The notes beneath the pieces were generated by a model that had not been told where the DNA came from, searched no databases, and saw only the letters and a program-made list of their open reading frames with translations. From NCBI GenBank assembly GCA_016795155.1, contig JAEUIE010000019.1:62001-126000 (forward strand): 64,000 nt of DNA, read 5' to 3'. Source of the stretch: Planctomycetia bacterium (GTDB lineage: Bacteria; Planctomycetota; Planctomycetia; Gemmatales; HRBIN36). The position numbers and the translations under genes were made by a program. Below are positions 44,256 through 52,588 of this stretch, piece after piece. Position 1 is the stretch's first letter. Each line of letters opens with the position of its first letter.

Positions 44256-46010
44256 ATGCATATGATTCGCTGGATCGCCCTGGCTGCTGGCCTGGCCATG
44301 ATGACGGCCAGCGCTCTGTCTCGTGAATTTGAACGAGTGCAGTTAACCATTCCACTTTCGATGGCCATCGGCTTCATTGTGGCTCGCTGGCTGACACAAC
44401 AGCCTGCCAGGCAACTCCAATTGTTCTGGGAAGAGGTTGGCACCAAACGCATACATTGGGTGATCCCATCCATCTTCACATTATTCCTCGCCTTGCTGCC
44501 CAGCCTCATTCGTGGACACTTCCCTTACCCGGGCAATCATGATGAACTTTCCTATCACCTGGCAGCAGACACTTATGTACATGGAAGATTTAGTAACCCG
44601 ACACCTGCCGGTTGGGAGCATTTCGAGAGCTTTCACATCAATGTCGTTCCAGGCTATCACTCCAAGTATCAACCCGGCATGGGCATCGCACTCGCTGTCG
44701 GCCAACTTTTGGGGCATACCTACTTTGGTGTGTTGCTAGCCTTACTGCTGGCAACCAGTGTCCTCTCTTGGACGTTTCAACAATGGCTACCAGCACGCTG
44801 GGCCTGGCTGGCTTCAATCCTGGCCGGCCTGCTGATGTCTAGCAACTGGAGCGATTGCTATTTCGTGGGCGGCCCACTCGCTGCCACAGGTAGTGCACTA
44901 CTGCTGGGTACATATCGGCAACTTTGGCATCGTCCAGCACGTTCAATCGACGGACTATTCCTGGCGATGGGATTAGTGCTGCTGGCATGGACTCGACCGT
45001 TTGAAGGCGTCATTGTTTCAACGTTGATCGGCATACCCACTCTTTATCTTCTCCTTAGCAAGACGAACCGAATGAACTTTCTGTGTAAGGTCATGCCTGC
45101 TGCATTACTGGCTTTAGTTCCAGCAGGTTATCTCCAACTGCAATTGAATAAAGCATGTACAGGCAACAAGTTCCTGATGCCTTATCTGGAACATGAACGG
45201 CAATATGGCAGAACTCCGCTGTTTCTGATCAGTTCTCCACGTCACGAAATACCGGCTTATCAGCATGAACAGATTCGCTTGTTCAATCAACAAATGTTTG
45301 AATGGTATGAAATGCAGCGTAACCCTGCTCAGTGGTTTACCATTGCCCGTTTCAAATTCGGTGTGGCGTGGACCTGTTTTTTCGGTTTGCTCTGGCTAAT
45401 ACCCCTAGCAACACTGCCAGAGTTGCTTGAGCGAAAAGATACAGCCTTTCTGCTGCTGATCTGGGTAGCCACTCTGACCATACTGACGAGTGTCTCCTGG
45501 TTTCTGCATCATTATGCTGCACCGGCCTTCCCAGCCTGGACGATGGTGATTGTCTTCGGCATACGTTTTCTCTGCTTCTGGAAATATCGCAACTTTCGAC
45601 TTGGGGTTTTTATTGCAATCATGCTACTCACTGGCTACGTCAGCCAGGTCGTCTTTGAACGCGCCATGGCGGGTGTTCAGTCAGGCAGCGCATGGACTGA
45701 ACAGCGTGAAAAGATCAAACGCGAATTGTTATCACAAGGAGAGAAGCATCTCGTGTTGTTGACATATGGCAAAGGGCACAACACCGGCCAGGAATGGGTA
45801 TACAACAACGCCGACTTGGCCAACCAGCCAATCATTTGGGCACGTTCTATTACAGATGCAAAAAACGACACCTTGATTGGCCAGTACCCCGACCGCATCG
45901 TCTGGCATCTGCATGCTGACAGTAACAATCAAGACAAGCCGATTTGTCTTGAGCGGTATGGCAACTCACGTCAATTTCAACGACGAACCACTAACAATTT
46001 CAGTAATTGA
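44256..46010 (+). CDS. GT-C type polytopic membrane glycosyltransferase-like protein
   Basis: A 584-residue membrane protein with about 10-11 hydrophobic segments. The first periplasmic loop contains PYPGNHDELSYHLAADTYVH (about 92-111), the acidic motif near the start of the first large loop that is typical of GT-C glycosyltransferases using polyprenyl-phosphate sugars. A soluble C-terminal part follows (about 470-584; REKIKRELLSQGEKHLVLLT). Acceptor unknown. It begins 157 bases after the divergent lpxK start, and its last 34 bases overlap the convergent Tm-1-like gene. Confidence 0.78.
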   Translation: MHMIRWIALAAGLAMMTASALSREFERVQLTIPLSMAIGFIVARWLTQQPARQLQLFWEEVGTKRIHWVIPSIFTLFLALLPSLIRGHFPYPGNHDELSYHLAADTYVHGRFSNPTPAGWEHFESFHINVVPGYHSKYQPGMGIALAVGQLLGHTYFGVLLALLLATSVLSWTFQQWLPARWAWLASILAGLLMSSNWSDCYFVGGPLAATGSALLLGTYRQLWHRPARSIDGLFLAMGLVLLAWTRPFEGVIVSTLIGIPTLYLLLSKTNRMNFLCKVMPAALLALVPAGYLQLQLNKACTGNKFLMPYLEHERQYGRTPLFLISSPRHEIPAYQHEQIRLFNQQMFEWYEMQRNPAQWFTIARFKFGVAWTCFFGLLWLIPLATLPELLERKDTAFLLLIWVATLTILTSVSWFLHHYAAPAFPAWTMVIVFGIRFLCFWKYRNFRLGVFIAIMLLTGYVSQVVFERAMAGVQSGSAWTEQREKIKRELLSQGEKHLVLLTYGKGHNTGQEWVYNNADLANQPIIWARSITDAKNDTLIGQYPDRIVWHLHADSNNQDKPICLERYGNSRQFQRRTTNNFSN

Positions 46011-46645
46011 TCGACTACAATCTGAATGAACAATGAATCGTTGATGTGTCGATGTGACTCTATCAATTCAATCGCGGGTGATTTCCAGAGTAACAGGCTA
46101 TCCAGCAAGGCCTGATTCATCTGGCTGTCATAGTCAGGCTGTTCTGCAACATCCCACGACGACAATCCGCCTCGCGGGAACACTATTTTCACAATGCCAT
46201 GGCTGGCGCTCGCTTTGAAGGCTAACTCTTTTCCGAGGGCATCACAATCTTCTGCTGAGGTGCGAATCAGCGTGGTAACCTGATCCAGCGCCATCTGTTC
46301 CCTGTCGATGGGAACAGGATCATTGCTTGAGACAATGACGTGATCCAGGCACCCAGGCACAATTACCTGTGGGATGCCTAGCATGGCGGCTGATGTTAAT
46401 CTTTCGGGCACGACTTTAGGTCGAACCCCCAACTGCATAGCAGTCAGATCACTCAGACTGAGTTCAAGTACTGCGGCGATGGATGGGTTATGTAGTAACG
46501 TGTTTTCGAATGATGATTGCTGTTCACCTGTCATGGTAAACAACTGCGATCGCCAGCCACTGCGGCGAAGCATCTCGACTGCATGAAATGCACCCACTTC
46601 GACTGCAGGATCTACACTGATGGCCACAAAACGGTTAAGACTCAT
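45977..46645 (-). CDS. Stand-alone C-terminal domain of Tm-1/UPF0261 family
   Basis: A 222-residue soluble protein matching only the C-terminal half of Tm-1-like (UPF0261) proteins: HNPSIAAVLELSLSDLTAMQ corresponds to the 'GVLDLTTTELAD' region, IPQVIVPGCLDHVIVSS to the 'IPQVVSPGALD' region, LIRTSAEDCDALGKELAFKA and IVFPRGGLSSWDVAEQPDYD to the later conserved parts, ending with HINDSLFIQIVVDQLL. Family members are usually about 400 residues with an N-terminal nucleotide-binding domain, which is absent upstream. Function of the bacterial family is unknown; the tomato Tm-1 protein inhibits a viral replicase. Confidence 0.75.
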   Translation of the reverse strand: MSLNRFVAISVDPAVEVGAFHAVEMLRRSGWRSQLFTMTGEQQSSFENTLLHNPSIAAVLELSLSDLTAMQLGVRPKVVPERLTSAAMLGIPQVIVPGCLDHVIVSSNDPVPIDREQMALDQVTTLIRTSAEDCDALGKELAFKASASHGIVKIVFPRGGLSSWDVAEQPDYDSQMNQALLDSLLLWKSPAIELIESHRHINDSLFIQIVVDQLLKLLVVRR

Positions 46646-46783
46646 TCAATCTTCCCAGCCACCCTGCTTCGCAATACCCCAATTCAATGTATGAAAGAAA
46701 TGGAGAAGGTGTTGGCAACGTCGTACCTGTAAAGTAAGCTAGTGAGTAGAATTGGTTGAGTACCGCTACTCATCGAGAGCCCC

Positions 46784-48418
46784 ATGCGAACTGCACTGGT
46801 TTTGTCAACAGCCCTGATTGTACTGGCGACTCTGGCATGTCCCACATCACTCACATCGCAGGATGAAACGCTGAAGGAATTGGTAAAGCCTGCTATTGAG
46901 CGGGGCGTTCAGTTTCTTCGCAACTCCCAGACCAAGTTAGGCACTTGGGAATTCGGCGGAAGTGCCGATCCTACGAACAAGAATGTCATTGGAGCTACCG
47001 CACTTTGTGCCATTGCACTGATGGAGTCTGGCGTGCCCTCGAACGATCGGCAGATCCAGGCAGCCGCCAGCGTCGTACGCAAGGCCGTCAGCAATCCGAA
47101 TTTCAATTACAACTACACGATTTGCCTTTGCGTGCTGTTCCTGGATCGCATCAACAGGGACCGCAATATGACTCAAAGTGACAAAAACTCTATTCTCCGA
47201 TTAGCCAATCTGATAGCCAAGGGACAACATTCCGATGGCGGATGGGGCTATGATTTACCTTTTACTTATACTGACAATTCCAACACGCAGTTTGCCGTCG
47301 TGGCATTGTGGGTAGCAAGAAAGCATGGAAAACCGGGTGGTGCAATTGATGCAGCACTGAGTCTATGTGAAAAGAAATTCCGTAAATCGCAGCGTGCAGA
47401 TGGTGGCTGGGGATACGACACTACTTATGCCGTCAGCATACCCAATCCGCCTACTGGATCCATGACCTGTGCTGGCATTCTCGGCATCGCTCTGCATGCT
47501 GGTGCTGCCACGCAGAGCCAGTCGGCAGATTTCCGCGGTGCGGGAAGCAGCGGATCTACCGATGTTGTCAAACGGCTTGACACCGATGAGCAGATTGTCA
47601 AAGCCAGAGCATACATTATGCAATCGTTGTTCAACTTCATCAACGGCAACCCCAAAGAAGGACATATCTCGTATTTCTTCTGGTCGCTCGAACGTGTTGC
47701 AACCCTTTATCGCTGGCGAAAGATTGACGGCGTGGACTGGTTTGAAGTAGGCTCGAAATTCCTCATGTCCAAACAAACGAACAATGGCGGATGGAGTATG
47801 GATGCCCACCAGGGGCCTTTTGTCGATACTGCCTTTTGCCTGTTATTCCTGTCTAAATCCAATCTGCTGGGCAGCTTGCAGGAAGCAGATTTCACCGCAG
47901 GTTCAATTGGTTCAGGTCCAACTCTCAACATGAAAAAAGCCGAACCAAAGAAGACAGACAGCAAGTCAATTGCCAAGGATTTGATGGATGAATTGCTCAA
48001 GGCGCCACCACCCCGACAAGCTGAAATCCTGCAGCAATTATCTGACACTCCTGGCACAGACTATGGCATTGCACTGCTGGATGCCATCGGCAAATTAAAC
48101 ACGAACACTTCCAAGGAACTGGCTCGTGAAGCACTGGCTCAACGATTCAAACGCATGAAGACGGAAACACTTGCACAAAACACACAAAGTGATGATCGCG
48201 AAGTACGTCTTGCTGCCGCGATCGCCATTCGTCTGAAAGATGACAGGGAGAATATGGATGGTGCTCGCAGCCTGATTCCTCTGCTGGCAGATCAGGATGT
48301 TGGCGTATCTGCCGCAGCACTCGAATCACTTAAAGTCATTTCCGGACAGGATTTTGGAAAATCGGTTGATCGCTGGAATCGCTGGCTGGAAAGTGCGAAA
48401 ACCAGAAAACCTGAATAA
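46784..48418 (+). CDS. Exported prenyltransferase/squalene-cyclase-repeat protein
   Basis: A 544-residue protein with a signal peptide (MRTALVLSTALIVLATLACP). Residues about 30-365 contain alpha-alpha barrel repeats with QW-like motifs (GQHSDGGWGYDLPFT; SQRADGGWGYDTTY; TNNGGWSMDAHQGPFVDTAF) as in squalene-hopene cyclase and the prenyltransferase repeat family. The aspartate-rich catalytic DXDD motif of cyclases is not seen, so terpene cyclisation is doubtful. The C-terminal 140 residues form HEAT-like helices (REVRLAAAIAIRL; VGVSAAALESLKV). A structural or sugar-related periplasmic role is possible. A terminator-like hairpin follows the gene. Confidence 0.83.
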   Translation: MRTALVLSTALIVLATLACPTSLTSQDETLKELVKPAIERGVQFLRNSQTKLGTWEFGGSADPTNKNVIGATALCAIALMESGVPSNDRQIQAAASVVRKAVSNPNFNYNYTICLCVLFLDRINRDRNMTQSDKNSILRLANLIAKGQHSDGGWGYDLPFTYTDNSNTQFAVVALWVARKHGKPGGAIDAALSLCEKKFRKSQRADGGWGYDTTYAVSIPNPPTGSMTCAGILGIALHAGAATQSQSADFRGAGSSGSTDVVKRLDTDEQIVKARAYIMQSLFNFINGNPKEGHISYFFWSLERVATLYRWRKIDGVDWFEVGSKFLMSKQTNNGGWSMDAHQGPFVDTAFCLLFLSKSNLLGSLQEADFTAGSIGSGPTLNMKKAEPKKTDSKSIAKDLMDELLKAPPPRQAEILQQLSDTPGTDYGIALLDAIGKLNTNTSKELAREALAQRFKRMKTETLAQNTQSDDREVRLAAAIAIRLKDDRENMDGARSLIPLLADQDVGVSAAALESLKVISGQDFGKSVDRWNRWLESAKTRKPE

Positions 48419-48437
48419 TTTCATAAAACTACTGCAT

Positions 48438-48476
48438 TACCCAGGAACAGCTTCGTGCATCCTGGGTATTATTCAT
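48438..48476 (+). terminator. Terminator after the cyclase-repeat gene
   Basis: A 9-bp stem (48438-48446 with 48460-48468) with arms TACCCAGGA/TCCTGGGTA, followed on the plus strand by TTATTCAT. It lies 20 bases after the stop codon, before the next gene at 48478. Confidence 0.6.
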
Positions 48477-48477
48477 A

Positions 48478-49245
48478 ATGATCATTATTCTATTATCACT
48501 GCTGGTACAAGAACCCATCAGCCCCGTGGCGGTGCAATGGTCCTTTAAAACGGGTCAGGAATTTTTTGTCGTCGAATATCAACGGCAATACATTCAGGTT
48601 CTCGAACCCGTTCAGACCAATAGCTATTTCGATACGACACGTCTCTGGAGATATTCTGTAGTGAATCGCACTGGCGACCGTGTCACGCTGAAAGTGACGC
48701 TGGAAAAAATCATCGTCAATAATCCAAACGAATCAGGAGCGAGAGCTGAGGTGATGCTGAAAAATATGGAAGGCACTCAGTCCGAGTGGGTTCTGCTTGC
48801 AGATCAGCAGACATGGAAATGTCTCGTCAATGAGTCCAAGCCAGGTAAACACTCGCCTCCCTGGTTCCTGACAGTGGGTACCCGTGACTGGGATAAAACA
48901 CCCGTTGGCTGGAAGCAAGACTGGGAAATGCCGATCCCTTCCATGGGACAGGCACAAATTCAACTCTCCTGTACACTGAAGCAGCAGACTCAGAGTACTG
49001 TCAACATCACTACTTCTGCCAAACCCATTTGGAAAAGCACTCAGGATGCAAAAGTCGAATTAGTCTCCAGTTCCAGTTTGCCGCTGGGCATGGGTGAATA
49101 TGATATTAATCGAAAATGCTGGCAGTATTTTGACTATCGTTTTTCAGGGACCTGGCGGGTGCAACAGCACGAAAAAACCGCCAAAGTTAAACTCGATTTC
49201 TTTGGCGGCTATCGTTGGTATGAGCGTCAACCGCTGATGCGTTGA
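48478..49245 (+). CDS. Exported protein of unknown function
   Basis: A 255-residue protein with a short hydrophobic start (MIIILLSLLVQEPISP) and otherwise beta-rich, Trp-rich sequence (KTGQEFFVVEYQRQYIQVLE; SPPWFLTVGTRDWDKTPVGW). It could be a periplasmic beta-sandwich protein. No motif recognised. It begins just after the terminator of the cyclase-repeat gene and converges on the proline-rich lipoprotein gene with a five-base gap. Confidence 0.6.
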   Translation: MIIILLSLLVQEPISPVAVQWSFKTGQEFFVVEYQRQYIQVLEPVQTNSYFDTTRLWRYSVVNRTGDRVTLKVTLEKIIVNNPNESGARAEVMLKNMEGTQSEWVLLADQQTWKCLVNESKPGKHSPPWFLTVGTRDWDKTPVGWKQDWEMPIPSMGQAQIQLSCTLKQQTQSTVNITTSAKPIWKSTQDAKVELVSSSSLPLGMGEYDINRKCWQYFDYRFSGTWRVQQHEKTAKVKLDFFGGYRWYERQPLMR

Positions 49246-49250
49246 TATTC

Positions 49251-49985
49251 TTATTTACCCCCCAGTACCGGTATGGCTGGTGCCGGAGGAAGCGGTGGTG
49301 GCACCGTTCCGGGATTCATTCCCGCTGGTGTTGCAGCGCTGCCAGACTTGGGAGCGGACTGAATCACCGGCGCATTGATTTGTGGCGATCCCACAGCAGG
49401 CATCTCAATCACGGGTGGAGGCAACTGTAATGTAGCTGCCGCACCGGGAGATGGTGATGTAACCGGCACCAGCAACATGGGCGTTGCTGGTGATGGAGCT
49501 TGTGACATGGAACCAGGCAAATTCAGATCAATGGACTTCGTACTCACTGCCGGTGCTGAGATCGCAGGTGGAGCCAGGACAGGATTAGTGTTACCCGTGC
49601 TGGTTAATTCAGCAGTGGGCAATTGATTGAAAGTCCCCTGGTTCCGCATGGCTCCCGGCGAGGAGAGTTCGCTTGGCATGGAAGGAGGTGTCAACAATGG
49701 ACTCGATCCAGACGCTGGGACTGATGGCGGGGCTGCCTGCGCGGGACTGGAAATGATCACCGGTGGAGTATTGGTCCCATTTCCGAAAGCTGGAGGAGTC
49801 ACCGTACTCGCTCCCGGCTTGACGTAAGTGCCTGCAATGGGGCCTGTCTGCACTGGTGTCGGCTTTTTTCCCATGTTGGTCGATCCATCGGTGTTGCGGC
49901 CAAACCAGTTACAGCAATCCATAGATGCACAACCTGAGATCACAGGTAACAATAATAGCCACATACTGATGGTTCGACGCTTCAT
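49251..49985 (-). CDS. Proline/serine-rich low-complexity lipoprotein
   Basis: A 244-residue protein from the ATG at 49985; an earlier ATG (49994) adds three residues. The leader MKRRTISMWLLLLPVISGCAS ends in a clear lipobox (VISGCAS), and CNWFG follows. The remainder is dominated by Pro, Ala, Ser, Thr and Gly (SGSSPLLTPPSMPSELSSPG), with no predicted fold, consistent with a disordered envelope-spanning tether. Planctomycetes often have such proteins next to envelope genes. The function is unknown. The gene converges on the one at 48478. Confidence 0.7.
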   Translation of the reverse strand: MKRRTISMWLLLLPVISGCASMDCCNWFGRNTDGSTNMGKKPTPVQTGPIAGTYVKPGASTVTPPAFGNGTNTPPVIISSPAQAAPPSVPASGSSPLLTPPSMPSELSSPGAMRNQGTFNQLPTAELTSTGNTNPVLAPPAISAPAVSTKSIDLNLPGSMSQAPSPATPMLLVPVTSPSPGAAATLQLPPPVIEMPAVGSPQINAPVIQSAPKSGSAATPAGMNPGTVPPPLPPAPAIPVLGGK

Positions 49986-50107
49986 TTTCACCACTCCCCT
50001 TCACCATGCTTGAGTAGCAAAGCTCGCCACTTTGCAGTTATTTCAAACAGCCTATAGTCTGTCACGATATTCAGGTCAATCTGACTTTCTGGCTCAAGAA
50101 ATGAAAC

Positions 50108-50129
50108 ATGCCAGCTGCTGAGCTGGCAT
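50108..50129 (-). terminator. Hairpin after the TIGR03000-type gene
   Basis: A 9-bp stem, ATGCCAGCT with AGCTGGCAT, and a GCTG loop, followed on the minus strand by a T-rich stretch (TTTCATTTCTTG). It lies 24 bases after the TIGR03000-type gene stop. Confidence 0.5.
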
Positions 50130-50153
50130 ATTATGCCTGGAATGAATCGAGCA

Positions 50154-50651
50154 TTATTTTGTTTTGTTGTTGCGGGCCGGAACTGGTGTGGCATGTGCAG
50201 CCTGTCGAATCAGGTCTTTCGTGGAGGTCGGCTTCACTTCCTTCGTATGGGTAACCAGCGGCGTGAAATCCACACTAGTTGTTTCACCAGCTTTGACTGC
50301 AATCTCCTGCTCCGTCACGAAATCCTTGGCCATCGTTCCTGTTCCGGTAGGCCAGCTTACTTTAACCTTGTAAAAATAGGTCTTTTTCATTTCCAATGCA
50401 GGCGACTGAAAGATACGTTGATCGCCACTTTGATTCATCTTTTGATTTTCAAACCAGATCACAGCGTTATCGGGAACCTTAATCTTGATAAGGGCTGGCA
50501 CAGCCTTGCTTTTTTCCGCTGTGGATTGGTCCAGCACCGTCGTTGCCGGTGTTTCAGGCAATTGCCGGGGTGCATTTTTGGGAGGCTGCATGGCACAAAT
50601 CGATACCCCTGTCAACCAGCACACTATCGTCATGCATTTGCCAATCATCAT
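50154..50651 (-). CDS. TIGR03000-type exported protein
   Basis: A 165-residue protein with a hydrophobic leader (MTIVCWLTGVSICAM). Residues about 52-130 fit the planctomycete TIGR03000 domain: IKIKVPDNAVIWFENQKM, RIFQSPALEMKKTYFYKVKV and VKAGETTSVDFTPL follow the pattern of a beta-sandwich with the conserved RxFxSPxL element. Family function is unknown; members are frequently exported. It is followed by a hairpin terminator and lies about 160 bases upstream of, and divergent from, the gene at 50814. Confidence 0.72.
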   Translation of the reverse strand: MMIGKCMTIVCWLTGVSICAMQPPKNAPRQLPETPATTVLDQSTAEKSKAVPALIKIKVPDNAVIWFENQKMNQSGDQRIFQSPALEMKKTYFYKVKVSWPTGTGTMAKDFVTEQEIAVKAGETTSVDFTPLVTHTKEVKPTSTKDLIRQAAHATPVPARNNKTK

Positions 50652-50813
50652 AATACATCTCCCATGCGTTATCTGGATATAACTGCTCTGGTAATCTGGT
50701 CAAGATGAACTTGCAACATGGTTCTGAGGTAATAACCTGTTGGCGATTGTGAAACAACCTTCAGCAGCAATGAGTATGTTCTGTGACTCAAACCCCATGA
50801 AGGTGCTTTTCTC

Positions 50814-52580
50814 ATGGTTGCCTTGCAGTTTCTTGCCTTGCATCTTGCGTTATTGTTGCCTGCCTCACTGCCCTGGCACCATCAACATCTGGCTGATCCG
50901 CTCAAGTGCCTACCGGAAAATGCCATTGCGGTTCTGCAGATACCCTCACCCACCCGTTTGATTAACCAATGGCAAGGCTATTTCAATCACCTTCAGCTCA
51001 ACCGATTTGAAGAAGTCAGCGAGTTGCTCCAATCTACTCCCGCTGTTCGTTTCAAACAGTACCTGAACTACCTCGAAACAGAATATAAGCAGCCCTGGCA
51101 TCAACTGCTCGATGGCCTGGCAGCTAAGGGACTCACTTTAGCCCTGGTGCCTCAAGAAGGATCCAAACAACCTCAGATTATGGCTTTGGCAGTTGCGAAT
51201 GATTCAGTTCAGTTGAAAAAGATATCTTCTGGAATTCTCGACCTGATCAAGGAAAACCTTGGGCAGGAAAATGTCTTTCTCTCGTTCCAGAAACAACAGC
51301 ATCGCGGAGCAACTATCCATTCGTTGGGCAACCAGTTCTACCTGGCAGTGTTCGAGAACTACTTCATGGCAGGCAATGGTTCTACTTTGATCAAGACTAC
51401 CATTGACCGCATTATTGATGGCAAGGGCAAATCGCTACTCGATCATCCTCGTTTCATTGTCAAAGAAAAGCCATCGTCAGAAGATGTTACTCTCTGGGGC
51501 TGGTTCGATGCACAATATTACAAGGATCAGGCAAAATCGGAGTTGGAAAACATCAAGCTGCCCGCCAACGACATTATCCCCCAACTCTTGCTGGGAGGCC
51601 TGCTGGATACCTGGGTACGCTCCGATCATTTCTGGCTGAGCCTCTCACAAGGTACGCACGGCCCATGTCTTGAAGTTACCAGCCCCGCTGGGCGGAAACT
51701 GAGCCAAGAGGGTGCCAGGATTCTGCATATGCACGATCCGGAACGCGAATCGTTGCTTTCGCTCCTCAACCCACCAGGCACGGTCTTCAGCACCAGTTTT
51801 TACTTCAACTTCGCTGAAATGTGGAAGCATCGAACCAAGCTGTTCAAGGAAGGTGCTCTCAAGGATGTTGAAGAAGGGGAAAAGACGATCAAACCCTTCC
51901 TGGCTGGCAATACACCCGGCAAGATCATCAGCACGCTGGGCGCCAGGCATCGGCTGGTCATTGCACAACAGAGAAAACGGGAATACACGACCAAACCCAA
52001 GATCATTTACCCTGCTGCAGCCCTGGTGTTCGAATGCACTGATCCAGATCAGTTCAACAAGATGATTGCCGTGCCACTGCATACTGCCGGGTTCCTCTAC
52101 TCCACGCAAGTCAGCATGAAGCTGAACGAAGAAACATTCATGGATACTAAAATCATCTCCTACCAGTTCACCGAGAATGAGAAGAACCAGCAGTATGAAC
52201 AGGGAGTATTGTTTAACGTAACACCCTCGTTTGCCCGTGCTGGTAATTACTTCGTACTCAGTTCCAGCAGAGAACTGTGCAGGAACCTGGTCAAGGAACT
52301 ACGGTCAAACCAGACAGATGGTCATGCTGATAAAGACCATGCTGATATCAGGCACCGTTTCTCCTGGACTGCACTGGGACAGGTTCTTTCATCCGAGCAG
52401 CCTCGCATTGCAACCGAACTGACGCTGAGACACGGCGGCGATGCTGAAACTGTTGAAACCCAAATATCGAGCTTGTTATCCCTGTTGAATGAACTAGGCA
52501 CCATCGAGTTATCCATCAGCCACAGCCCCGTTTTCCGTTTGCAATTGCAGGCGAATTATCTCAACCCTAAAGCACGGTAG
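50814..52580 (+). CDS. Exported protein of unknown function in DUF1800/DUF1501 operon
   Basis: A 588-residue protein with a hydrophobic leader (MVALQFLALHLALLLPASLP). The mature start CLPENAIAVLQIPSPTRLIN resembles the beginning of two other exported proteins here (IPDDSILYVHLKG at 19699 and PEGTDTVIQLNLNQL at 55445), suggesting a shared periplasmic fold family. The body is otherwise unrecognised, with VTLWGWFDAQYYKD and TPSFARAGNYFVLSSS as examples. It is the first gene of a tight operon; DUF1800 starts eight bases after its stop. Confidence 0.65.
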   Translation: MVALQFLALHLALLLPASLPWHHQHLADPLKCLPENAIAVLQIPSPTRLINQWQGYFNHLQLNRFEEVSELLQSTPAVRFKQYLNYLETEYKQPWHQLLDGLAAKGLTLALVPQEGSKQPQIMALAVANDSVQLKKISSGILDLIKENLGQENVFLSFQKQQHRGATIHSLGNQFYLAVFENYFMAGNGSTLIKTTIDRIIDGKGKSLLDHPRFIVKEKPSSEDVTLWGWFDAQYYKDQAKSELENIKLPANDIIPQLLLGGLLDTWVRSDHFWLSLSQGTHGPCLEVTSPAGRKLSQEGARILHMHDPERESLLSLLNPPGTVFSTSFYFNFAEMWKHRTKLFKEGALKDVEEGEKTIKPFLAGNTPGKIISTLGARHRLVIAQQRKREYTTKPKIIYPAAALVFECTDPDQFNKMIAVPLHTAGFLYSTQVSMKLNEETFMDTKIISYQFTENEKNQQYEQGVLFNVTPSFARAGNYFVLSSSRELCRNLVKELRSNQTDGHADKDHADIRHRFSWTALGQVLSSEQPRIATELTLRHGGDAETVETQISSLLSLLNELGTIELSISHSPVFRLQLQANYLNPKAR

Positions 52581-52588
52581 AGCATGTC

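Noticed and set aside
49251-49985. Proline-rich stretch as a tandem-repeat surface adhesin
   Set aside because: The Pro/Ser/Ala richness is irregular with no true repeat unit; a low-complexity lipoprotein is the safer call.
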